From: an uncultured Coriobacteriaceae bacterium | GTDB taxonomy: Bacteria; Actinomycetota; Coriobacteriia; Coriobacteriales; Atopobiaceae | Reading direction: 5' to 3' | Length of the DNA stretch: 54,715 nucleotides | Assembly (NCBI GenBank): GCA_902786015.1 | Contig: CADAAU010000020.1 | Location: 1 to 54,715, forward strand | Shown here: positions 26,094 to 34,239 of the stretch, piece by piece | How the letters are laid out: every line of letters begins with the position of its first letter | Position numbering within the stretch: position 1 is the stretch's first letter | Program-made: the position numbers and the translations under genes | Notes under the pieces: model-generated | Database searches by the model: none | Told to the model about the DNA's origin: nothing | The model's input: the letters and a program-made list of their open reading frames with translations, nothing else

Positions 26094-27521
26094 CTACATG
26101 TCCGTTTCGCTCAAGAGGCTCTGCATCGAGTCAAGGTCCTGCGTGAGCAGTTGGTCACCTTCGGTGACGTCGCCCTCAATGGCCATCTCGGACGTGCTCT
26201 GCTCCACGATCTTTACGGGGACGCTTACGTACTTTTGCTCCTTGGCATCCGTGACCTTGAGGACATGCGCGTTGCCCATGTCGGCTCCAAAAACTGTGGC
26301 CGCCGGCACGACGAGCGCGTTATCCAGGTGCTTGGTGACGATGGTGACCGAGGCGCTCATGCCGGGCTTGATCTTGTTGTTATCGTTGGGTACCACGAGG
26401 TCCACGCGGTAGGTGACGACTCCGCCACCCGTGCTGCCCGAGTCCGCACCGCCAGTTGCGTTCGAAGAGGATCCCGTGGAGACCGTTGCGATGCTTTGGA
26501 CCTTTGCCTCCTGAACGAGGTCGGGGATTGCCTGGAAGGTTGCCTTTGCGGGCTGGTCGGTTGCGACCTGCTCGATGTCGACCTCGTTGATTTGTACGGC
26601 GACTTTCATCTTTGTGGTGTCGGCAATCTGGACCAAAGGCCCGTTGTTTGTCGTTGCGCCGCTACCTGCGCCGCCCGTCGTTCCTCCTGTCGCGCCGCCA
26701 ACTGACTGTCCGTTGGTGGCGTTGACTGCAACGACGCTTCCGGTAATGGGAGCGGTCACGTTTCTTTTGTCGGCCATCTCTTGGGCCCGGCTGAGGTCGT
26801 CGATGGCTGCGGCCAAGGTACCTTCGCTGTTGTTGAGCGTGTCGACGGCGTCGTCGATGGCAGAAGAAAGGGCGAGCTCGTTGTAGGTTGACCAGTCGTC
26901 CGAGTCGTTGGCTTTGTTCCACGCGTCCTCACGCGTGATGATCGCCTCGTTGAGCTTGCGCTCGCTGGTGTCGCGCGCTCTCTGCGCCGTGTCGACTGCT
27001 AGCTGCTTCTTTGCGACGTCCGTGTCGAGCTCGGAGTTTTTGAGGTGAAAGAGCACGTCGCCCTCGTTGACGTTCTGGCCAACCTCAACATTGAGGTTCT
27101 CGATGATTCCCGAGACCTCGGGAGAGACGACACTCTGGCTTATGGGTTCGGCTTTGCCCGTGCCACCTACCGTGGCCTCGAATGCTCCCTTGCGTGCCGT
27201 GGCCGCGGTGGCGAAGGCCGTCTCGACGATTTTTTCCTGTGCGTCGTTCGAATTGTTTCCCGAAACGACCAGGAATCCAACGAGAAGGACGAGAACGGCC
27301 ACAACGGCGATGATGATGCGCCGCTTGCGACGCTTGGCCTTCTTGCGCTTCTTGAGTGCCTCGTAGGCGAGCTGGGCCTCGAGCGCGTCGTCCTCGGGCG
27401 TGCCAAGGGCACCTGCCTGTTGTTCCTCGGGTTTTGCCAGGCTCTCGGTTGAGTCGTTGGCGGTTTCATCTAGCTCGGTGGTGGTTGCAGCTGGTTCGAT
27501 GTTCTGGTTCTTGTCTGCCAC
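26094..27521 (-). CDS. Membrane-fusion/adaptor protein of the ABC exporter (HlyD/MacA family)
   Basis: 475 aa, GTG start after AAGGAG. An acidic, Glu/Thr-rich cytosolic N terminus (about 1-50) is followed by a basic KKRKKAKRRKRR stretch and one transmembrane helix (IIIAVVAVLVLLVGFLVVSG). The extracytoplasmic part has split biotinyl-lipoyl halves (VSPEVSGIIENLNVEVGQNV ... VTAPITGSVVAVNATNGQSV) around a helical hairpin, and beta-barrel domains. A Gly/Thr-rich insert (GGATGGTTGGAGSG) near residue 275 is low complexity. First gene of the operon, with a 17-bp palindrome 23 bp before its start codon. Confidence 0.92.
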   Translation of the reverse strand: MADKNQNIEPAATTTELDETANDSTESLAKPEEQQAGALGTPEDDALEAQLAYEALKKRKKAKRRKRRIIIAVVAVLVLLVGFLVVSGNNSNDAQEKIVETAFATAATARKGAFEATVGGTGKAEPISQSVVSPEVSGIIENLNVEVGQNVNEGDVLFHLKNSELDTDVAKKQLAVDTAQRARDTSERKLNEAIITREDAWNKANDSDDWSTYNELALSSAIDDAVDTLNNSEGTLAAAIDDLSRAQEMADKRNVTAPITGSVVAVNATNGQSVGGATGGTTGGAGSGATTNNGPLVQIADTTKMKVAVQINEVDIEQVATDQPAKATFQAIPDLVQEAKVQSIATVSTGSSSNATGGADSGSTGGGVVTYRVDLVVPNDNNKIKPGMSASVTIVTKHLDNALVVPAATVFGADMGNAHVLKVTDAKEQKYVSVPVKIVEQSTSEMAIEGDVTEGDQLLTQDLDSMQSLLSETDM

Positions 27522-27543
27522 GTTTGCTCCTTATGCTGGGGAT

Positions 27544-27560
27544 ATGTGTATTGTACACAT
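27544..27560. promoter_or_regulatory. 17-bp palindrome, candidate operator of the ABC export operon
   Basis: ATGTGTA-TTG-TACACAT, a perfect 7-bp inverted repeat with 3-bp spacer in the 263-bp divergent region. ATGT-N9-ACAT resembles PadR-type operators and the centre resembles the TGTACA boxes upstream of icd. No regulator gene is adjacent. Confidence 0.5.
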
Positions 27561-27784
27561 TTGTAATTGGTAGTGCCACAGAAGCCAATGGGCAAGCGGA
27601 GGCAAGCGAAGAGAATGCTCCCCGCTGCTTAGCCAAGCGAAGGGGATACTCGCCATTGCTTGATGTTATTGCCTGAGCGTTTACCGGGCCATATTGCCCG
27701 CGGACTCATGCGGCACCTTTCGCGCGAATCACAATTCTAGTATGCTCAGCTCACGCAAACATCCCACTTTCTAAGGCGACGCTC

Positions 27785-30142
27785 ATGAATGTGCTTGCAC
27801 GTACTGCAGAGTTCTTAAGGGGAGACGAGTTCTTTGCCGACGGAGAGGAGGCGGCAAGTCAAAACCGCCTTGCCATCCGCTACTTTGCGGCGACTGGTAT
27901 ACCCGTGGGAATCGCAAACATCGCCGCCCAGACCCTCATTACAGGCTCTCCGAATCTTGGCTTGCAGAGTTATTGGCTCGTCGCCTACTACGCGGTGCTG
28001 CTCGTGCTCGAGCGCTTTGTTATTCCCACCGAATACCGTCATGCCACGTTGTTGCTATATTTATGTGAGGCGCCTGCGCTTCTGATGTCTATCTTGCTCG
28101 GGACCGTGTGGGATCCCGCGAATCAGGCTGTAACGTTTCTTATGGTTATGGTAACGGTGCCCGTCTTTATACTGGACCGGCCCCTGCGTCTCATGGGCGT
28201 CATGCTGGGTTGGAACGTCGTATTTTTGGCCATATGCGCCGTCGTCAAGGACCCCGTGATTTTTCAGACTGACCTGCTGCACGCGCTGGAGTTCTATCTT
28301 TCGTCCGTGGCCATCATCTATGTGGTGCTGCGGCTTCGTCTTCAGGTACAGCGCAGCCTCGAGCGCACGCGCTATCACCTCGAGCATGACGTCATCACCG
28401 ATGCGCAAAACCAGCGCAGCCTCGCGGCGCACACGGAGCGCTACCTTGGCAGGGAGTTGTTTGTAGCCATGGGCGACATCGACCACTTCTCGCTTCTTAA
28501 CGACTTCTATGGCCATGACATAGGCGACAACCTGCTGCTTGCCTTTGCGAACATGCTCAAGGGGTTGTTTGGCAAAGAGAACCTTTATCGCTACGGCGGA
28601 GACGAGATGCTTTGCATCCTTGTTGGTGGCCCCACGGACGAGGGGCTCGCTCGCATTACATCGTGCCAAGAGCGCCTAGACGACCTTCGCACCAGCATTA
28701 TGTACTCTCATCTCACCTGCTCGTTTGGCTATGTGGTGGGAACGCCGCAGACGCGCAAGGAACTGCAGCAGATGATTCAGCTTGCCGACATCTATGTCCA
28801 CAAGGTCAAACGCTCAGGTGAGGGCAAGGTTCATGGCGAGCAATTCAATGCCGAGGCGTTGCGCGCGGGTATCGTCGAGACAAATATGTCTACGCATGCG
28901 CGTGCCTACGAGATAAACCAGCTTACGGGCCTGCCATCCGTCACGTACTTTACGACGCGTTCGGAGGAGCTGCTCAACCACGTGGCGGACCTCGATCGCG
29001 GTCCCGTTGTGGGCTTTTTGAACCTCGTGAACTTCCACGACTACAACGACAAGTTTGGTTATGCACAGGGTGACGACCTTATCCGAACGACGGCGGACAT
29101 CCTGCGAGGGACGCTCCCCGGTCGCCACATCACCTACATCACGGGGAGCCAGTTTGGCGTGCTGTGCTACGAGGACGAGATTGCGGGCCTCATGAATAGC
29201 CTTGACACGGCGCTCAGGAACTATCGCGCCGACCATCCCGTGTACGTCAAGGCAGGATTCGTATTGTACAAGGATGGGGACACCGTCATATCGCTGCTCG
29301 ATAAGGCGCGGCTTGCCCACGATAGCATCGGTGAGCTTCGCGAGACGAGCTACCGCATGTACGACGAGCGTCTGGACGAGGAGATACGCTTTAGGCAGTA
29401 CCTCATTACGCACTTGGACGAGGCCGTCGCCAACGACTGGATCAAGGTCTACTACCAGCCCATCGTACACGCCGCCAGCGGAGAGATTTGCAACATGGAG
29501 GCGCTCTCGAGGTGGGACGACCCCACGTATGGCTTTTTGCCGCCCTTCAAGTTCATAAGCGTTTTGGAGCGGGAGAGGATCATTTACAAGTTGAGTCTGT
29601 ATGTGATTAGGCGTATCCTTCACGACTTCAAGGTGCTTGAGGAGCGCGGAATTCCCCTGGCGCCCGTATCGGTGAACCTCTCGCGCCACGACTTCGTGGA
29701 GTGCGATATCGTGGACGAGATTTGTACCTTGGTGGATGAGTCCGGTTATCCCCGACGCCTGCTGTGCATCGAGATAACCGAAAGCGCGTTTGCCGAGGAC
29801 CAGGGCATGCTCAAGGCCGAGGTGGACCGGCTGCGATCGCTGGGGTTTGCGGTGTGGATGGACGACTTTGGTAGCGAGTACTCCACGCTCAACCTGCTCG
29901 AGAACCTCAACTTCGACCTCATAAAGGTGGACATGCAGTTCATGCGCAACTTTACCGGTACGGGAAGAAACGCCATTATCCTCGCGGACATCGTGGGTAT
30001 GTGTCGTAGGCTTGGCATCACCACGCTGGTGGAGGGCATCGAGACGCAGGAGCAGTACGACATGCTGCGCCAGCTGGGGACCGACAAGCTCCAGGGCTAC
30101 CTGTTCTCGCGGCCATGCCCGCTCGATGACCTCTTTGGCTAG
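27785..30142 (+). CDS. Membrane protein with two GGDEF domains and an EAL domain
   Basis: 785 aa. Six or so transmembrane helices lie within residues 30-190. The first GGDEF domain (about 200-335) has RYGGDEMLCI, near-canonical with Met for Phe, so cyclase activity is possible. A second GGDEF-like domain (about 378-520, TGLPSVTYFTTRSEELLNHV) carries TGSQFG at the active-site position and is inactive by sequence. The EAL domain (about 530-785) has MEALSRW, EITESAF, MDDFGSEYSTL, KVDMQF and LVEGIET, mostly intact. A triple catalytic-fold arrangement is uncommon and suggests a bifunctional or allosterically tuned enzyme. Its stop codon is followed at once by a long inverted palindrome pair. Confidence 0.9.
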   Translation: MNVLARTAEFLRGDEFFADGEEAASQNRLAIRYFAATGIPVGIANIAAQTLITGSPNLGLQSYWLVAYYAVLLVLERFVIPTEYRHATLLLYLCEAPALLMSILLGTVWDPANQAVTFLMVMVTVPVFILDRPLRLMGVMLGWNVVFLAICAVVKDPVIFQTDLLHALEFYLSSVAIIYVVLRLRLQVQRSLERTRYHLEHDVITDAQNQRSLAAHTERYLGRELFVAMGDIDHFSLLNDFYGHDIGDNLLLAFANMLKGLFGKENLYRYGGDEMLCILVGGPTDEGLARITSCQERLDDLRTSIMYSHLTCSFGYVVGTPQTRKELQQMIQLADIYVHKVKRSGEGKVHGEQFNAEALRAGIVETNMSTHARAYEINQLTGLPSVTYFTTRSEELLNHVADLDRGPVVGFLNLVNFHDYNDKFGYAQGDDLIRTTADILRGTLPGRHITYITGSQFGVLCYEDEIAGLMNSLDTALRNYRADHPVYVKAGFVLYKDGDTVISLLDKARLAHDSIGELRETSYRMYDERLDEEIRFRQYLITHLDEAVANDWIKVYYQPIVHAASGEICNMEALSRWDDPTYGFLPPFKFISVLERERIIYKLSLYVIRRILHDFKVLEERGIPLAPVSVNLSRHDFVECDIVDEICTLVDESGYPRRLLCIEITESAFAEDQGMLKAEVDRLRSLGFAVWMDDFGSEYSTLNLLENLNFDLIKVDMQFMRNFTGTGRNAIILADIVGMCRRLGITTLVEGIETQEQYDMLRQLGTDKLQGYLFSRPCPLDDLFG

Positions 30143-30144
30143 GC

Positions 30145-30206
30145 GGAACACAGTTCCCGGGGAGTTTTGTTCCAAGTGGAACAAAACTCCCCGGGAACTG
30201 TGTGCC
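30145..30206. repeat. Dispersed palindrome, inverted pair
   Basis: Two 29-bp units facing each other with a 4-nt spacer (30145-30173 and 30178-30206), complementary at 28 of 29 positions, so the pair can form a very long hairpin. It starts 2 bp after the GGDEF-GGDEF-EAL stop codon. Confidence 0.9.
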
Positions 30207-30268
30207 AAAAATGTGCCAAACTTACGAATACAATATCAAAGACAGCAGTATCGACGAGAAAACGAGCT

Positions 30269-33118
30269 ATGGATAACGACAGAACCCAACGCATTCGGCG
30301 CTGGCTTTGCAAACAAGAGCAACGAGCCATTCAAAGCGGCTGCTATCGGACGTTCAGCCGCATCTTTGTTCCACTTTCCATCCTCGTGCTTATAGCGCTG
30401 CCGCTCGGTGGACGTAGCCTCATTTGGTTTGTGGACGGACTCAGCCAGTACTACACCTTCTTTGTGTACGAGGGACAGTGGATTCGCAATGTTGTGGGAA
30501 GTCTGCTGGGCGGCGGAGGGTTCAACGTCCCCCTTTGGGAATGGTGCATGGGCTATGGCGTCGATGTGCCCACAACGTTTGACGTGTTCTTGGACCCGTT
30601 CAACCTGACGTCGGCGATCACGCCACCCTTCCTGAGCGAGTGGGTGTTTCAGCTGCTCTTCTTCGTGCGCCTTTATTTGGCTGGACTTGGCTTCATATTT
30701 TATTGCCAGACGCGTGGCGAGAAGAAGACCGGAACGGTGCTTGGTGCCCTGCTGTACGCCTTGTGCGGCGCCGCCCTCACGGGCGTTCGTTGGTCGAGTG
30801 GTCTCCATGCGCTCGTACTCTTTCCGGTGATCCTCGCCGGAGCGGAGCGCATCCTCGCCGGTAAGAAGCCCTGGGTGTTCGTGGCCTCGCTCAGCTTGCT
30901 TGCCATCGTCTCGTACTACTTTACATATATGGTTCTCGTACTGCTCGTCCTGTACTTGGCGCTGCGCGTGTACATGGTCGAGCGCGACCGAGGTAACCTT
31001 TCGCTCAAAGTGTTCTTGGCGTGGACGGGCCGATTCGCCGGATTGGTGGTCCTCTGCCTGCTCGTTGCGGGGTTCGCCCTAGTGCCCGCCGCATTCGGGC
31101 TCATGGGCATGGACCGTCTGGTAGATAGTGCGACGGAGGTGCCGCTCCTCTATGGAGTGGATTATTATCGCAACTTCCTCTTGGGCTTCTTGTCTATTCA
31201 TGAGGTGGGAAGCGACACGTATCAGGGCTTTGGTGGCATGGCCTTCTTTGCCTGTATGCTCCTGTTCGTGCGACGCGACAAAAACCGCGAACTGCGGGCG
31301 GTCTTTGTGGTGCTTACCGTCTGCCTGCTGCTTCCGTGTGTGGGAAGCTTTATGAACGTGATGAACTACGCCTCAAACAGATGGGCATGGGCTTACGACC
31401 TGTGCGTTTGCCTGGTACTTGTTCGTATGACGCCTACGCTCCTTGTCTGCGACGGTCGTACCCGTCGTGTTCTGGTGGGAGGAACGGCCGTCTATGCGCT
31501 CCTGTTGCTGTTTCCGCCATGTCGCGTGGAGACGACCGTCGCTGGCATGGCGGCGCTGCTTGCCTCCTTGCTGGGCGTCACGTTGTGGCGGGGCCCCGAC
31601 CTGCGCAGGAGCGTCCTCGTAGGCGGGCTCTCGCTGACGTTGATTGTTAACGGCATGTATTTTTTGTCGCCGAACGAGGGCGGTGTGGCGAGTGGGCAAA
31701 CCCCGATAGGTGCGACGTACTCCATGCTCACCTCACGATCCATCGACCAGCTCTCGTGTGAAGTCGACGATTCCGACTGGTGGCGCTACGACGCAAACCA
31801 GGCGCCGTCGACGGCTGGGTCTCCCATGGTGCGCATTCGCAATAACAGTCTGATACTGGGCAAACAGGCCATCAGCTTTTACAACAGCGTCTATAACGAC
31901 GGTATTGACGCCTTCCACACCGAGCTGGGCGTAGCGGGGGATGATATCAACTTTAGCTTTGCCGACATTCAGGGCCGCTCCGACCTTCTGGCGCTTTTGG
32001 GGGTACGCTACTTCCTGTATCGTCCCGACGGAACCGACGCCCTTCCGTACAGCTTCGAGGCGACGGACGTTGCCGCGGGGCGGGAGGTCGCGGGCTTCAA
32101 TTACCAAGTCGTACGCTCCGACCAAGCCCTTCCCTTGGGCGTCGCGTACGAGCACGCGCTGACGCGAAGTGAGTACCTAGCCCTTTCGCCGGCGCAACGC
32201 CAGCAGGCGCTCCTGCAGGCCGTCGTACTCGCAGACGGTGCGGATTTGCGGGGCGGGAAGGGAGCGACTACGGTTCGCGCGGGCGACCTTGTGTTTGAGG
32301 ACAGGGAGCTGCCGTTTACCATCGAAGGCTCCGCGGGGGTCACCGTCGAGGACGGGCGTATCGTGGCGAGCGTTCCCAAGGGCGTCGTCACCCTGAAGTT
32401 TGAGGGCGTGCCCGAGGCCGACACTTACCTCTACGTCGATGGACTCGACTACGAGTCCGTGCCACCGTCGACATACGTGAGCGAAGAAAAGAAGGCAGGC
32501 ATGCCGTGGTTCTCGAAGGCGAAGCTCCTTGCGGGTGACTTTCAGTTCCATCCGGTGCTGAGCTACGAGGTGGATGCGACCTCGGACGTGTCCCCTTTGG
32601 AGTGCCGCATCACAAACAGCGTACGTTCGTATCATATGTATGGTGGCAAGAGCATGTGGCTGGGCAACTTGGGGTATGCCCAAGAGGCTGCCCACACTAT
32701 AACGTTGCGACTCACCGACGCAGGGATCTATACCTATGACGACCTCAAAGTTGTGGCAGAGACTCACGCTCATCGCGACGCATGGATTCGGGAGCGCAGG
32801 CAGAACACGCTGCAGAACGTCGTACAGGGATGTAATCGCCTTGCAGGTGATATCGACCTTCCCAGTGCGCAGACCTTACTACTCACGGTGGCGTACAGCA
32901 AGGGATGGTCAGCAAAAGTGGACGGAAAGCCTGCGGAGCTCCTGAGGGCGGATACGGGCTTCATGGCGCTCAATCTTGAGGCCGGCCATCACGAGGTGGA
33001 ACTTACCTACCAGACGCCGGGTCTCTTTGTGGGCGTGTGTGTAACGGGAGTGGGGCTTCTTGCGCTCGGTGTGTTTGCCATTGTCATAAGGAGAACCAGC
33101 AAGCGGGCAAGAGGATGA
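30269..33118 (+). CDS. YfhO-family membrane glycosylation protein
   Basis: 950-aa polytopic membrane protein. The N-terminal half has about a dozen hydrophobic helices, with the family's early motif SLIWFVDGLSQYYTFFVYEG and GGGGFNVPLWEWCMGYG. The C-terminal half is a large extracytoplasmic region, and a final helix (FVGVCVTGVGLLALGVFAIV) is followed by a basic tail. YfhO proteins transfer sugars onto lipoteichoic acid or related polymers, using a lipid-linked sugar made by a CsbB-type glycosyltransferase; such a gene follows at 33259. The start is the ATG at 30269. The frame extends upstream into the palindrome pair, which is not coding. Confidence 0.88.
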   Translation: MDNDRTQRIRRWLCKQEQRAIQSGCYRTFSRIFVPLSILVLIALPLGGRSLIWFVDGLSQYYTFFVYEGQWIRNVVGSLLGGGGFNVPLWEWCMGYGVDVPTTFDVFLDPFNLTSAITPPFLSEWVFQLLFFVRLYLAGLGFIFYCQTRGEKKTGTVLGALLYALCGAALTGVRWSSGLHALVLFPVILAGAERILAGKKPWVFVASLSLLAIVSYYFTYMVLVLLVLYLALRVYMVERDRGNLSLKVFLAWTGRFAGLVVLCLLVAGFALVPAAFGLMGMDRLVDSATEVPLLYGVDYYRNFLLGFLSIHEVGSDTYQGFGGMAFFACMLLFVRRDKNRELRAVFVVLTVCLLLPCVGSFMNVMNYASNRWAWAYDLCVCLVLVRMTPTLLVCDGRTRRVLVGGTAVYALLLLFPPCRVETTVAGMAALLASLLGVTLWRGPDLRRSVLVGGLSLTLIVNGMYFLSPNEGGVASGQTPIGATYSMLTSRSIDQLSCEVDDSDWWRYDANQAPSTAGSPMVRIRNNSLILGKQAISFYNSVYNDGIDAFHTELGVAGDDINFSFADIQGRSDLLALLGVRYFLYRPDGTDALPYSFEATDVAAGREVAGFNYQVVRSDQALPLGVAYEHALTRSEYLALSPAQRQQALLQAVVLADGADLRGGKGATTVRAGDLVFEDRELPFTIEGSAGVTVEDGRIVASVPKGVVTLKFEGVPEADTYLYVDGLDYESVPPSTYVSEEKKAGMPWFSKAKLLAGDFQFHPVLSYEVDATSDVSPLECRITNSVRSYHMYGGKSMWLGNLGYAQEAAHTITLRLTDAGIYTYDDLKVVAETHAHRDAWIRERRQNTLQNVVQGCNRLAGDIDLPSAQTLLLTVAYSKGWSAKVDGKPAELLRADTGFMALNLEAGHHEVELTYQTPGLFVGVCVTGVGLLALGVFAIVIRRTSKRARG

Positions 33119-33123
33119 GGCCG

Positions 33124-33167
33124 GGAACAAACTCCCCGCGGAACAAACTCCCCGGGAACTCCGTTCC
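33124..33167. repeat. Dispersed palindrome, partial plus full copy
   Basis: A truncated unit (GGAACAAACTCCCC, 33124-33137) followed by a 28-bp unit at 33140-33167 ending AACTCCGTTCC. It begins 6 bp after the yfhO-like stop codon and precedes the glycosyltransferase gene. Confidence 0.8.
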
Positions 33168-33258
33168 ACAGCCAACGAGGCAAAGAGGTCTCGCCCCATC
33201 GCTTGCCCTCATTGTGTGTGGCATTTGTGTCTTGGCGCTTCTTGGATAAAATCTTGGC

Positions 33259-34203
33259 ATGGAAAAAGAGGTAGACATATCGATTGTGGTGCCCGTCTAT
33301 GGGTGTCCGGGAGCCTTGCCCGAGCTTTATCGCCGGCTTACCGACGTGCTGAGCGGACTAGTGCCGTCGTACGAGATTATCTTGGTGGACGATCGCTGCC
33401 CCCAGGGCTCATGGGAGGGCGTTCGCGCGCTTGCTGAGGCGGATTCGCATGTGGTGGGCATTCACCTGGCGCGCAATTCGGGGCAGTCTCGAGCCATAAC
33501 CTGCGGTCTGGACAACGCGCGTGGCGCGTGGGCGGTGGTGATGGACTGCGACTGCCAGGATCCTCCCGAGGCGATTCCCGCGCTGTACCAAAAGGCGCTC
33601 GAGGGATACGACGTCGTGTTTGCGCGGCGCGTGGGGCGCAAGGACTCAAAGATGACGCTGGCGCTTTCTGGAGCGTTCTATCGGGTGTACTCGCACTTGG
33701 CCGAGGTCGAGGTCGATCCGACCATCGGCAACTTTAGCATTGCAAGCCGGCGTGCCTACGATGCGTATCTGAGCATGCGCGAACAAGCCCGCGACTATTC
33801 GCTGTTTATGACGTGGGTTGGATTCGAGCAGACAACGGTGGACATCGACCCAGAGGAACGGTTTGAGGGCGAGTCGTCCTATACGTTCGGCAAAAAGATT
33901 ACGCTGGCAATCGAGACCATCACGTCGCACTCAAACAAGCCACTTACGCTTACGGTGAAGTTTGGGTTTGTTATGGCTTTCCTTGCGTTTGTCGTCTTGG
34001 TGACGCTTGTTATTCATAACTTTGTGGACTCAGACGTTCCGGTGGGATGGCCCAGTATGATTGCCTCCGTGTTTTTGGTGGGCGGCCTGCTGATGAGCGT
34101 CATCGGTATGGTGGGCATCTATGTGGGCAACACCTTTACTGAGGCTCGCCAACGCCCGCTCTACCTCGTGCAGGATATCGTCCGCCGTGAGGAAGAGGCG
34201 TAG
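33259..34203 (+). CDS. Family 2 glycosyltransferase, CsbB/GtrB-like
   Basis: 314 aa. The GT2 fold starts ISIVVPVYGCPGALPELYRR, with VDDRCPQGS and the DxD-type motif VMDCDCQDPPEAIPALY. Two C-terminal transmembrane helices follow (FGFVMAFLAFVVLVTLVIHN and ASVFLVGGLLMSVIGMVGIY). This architecture makes polyprenyl-phosphate-linked sugars on the cytosolic face for later transfer outside. Pairing with the preceding YfhO-family gene matches the CsbB-YfhO polymer glycosylation pathway; the sugar and the acceptor are unknown. Confidence 0.93.
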   Translation: MEKEVDISIVVPVYGCPGALPELYRRLTDVLSGLVPSYEIILVDDRCPQGSWEGVRALAEADSHVVGIHLARNSGQSRAITCGLDNARGAWAVVMDCDCQDPPEAIPALYQKALEGYDVVFARRVGRKDSKMTLALSGAFYRVYSHLAEVEVDPTIGNFSIASRRAYDAYLSMREQARDYSLFMTWVGFEQTTVDIDPEERFEGESSYTFGKKITLAIETITSHSNKPLTLTVKFGFVMAFLAFVVLVTLVIHNFVDSDVPVGWPSMIASVFLVGGLLMSVIGMVGIYVGNTFTEARQRPLYLVQDIVRREEEA

Positions 34204-34239
34204 GCGCTCGCGTGGGGCGCGCTCTCGGGTCTTGGAGCG

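Noticed and set aside
28814..30208. 464-codon open frame antisense to the GGDEF-GGDEF-EAL gene
   Set aside because: Shadow of a well-supported gene; no ribosome binding site or motif.
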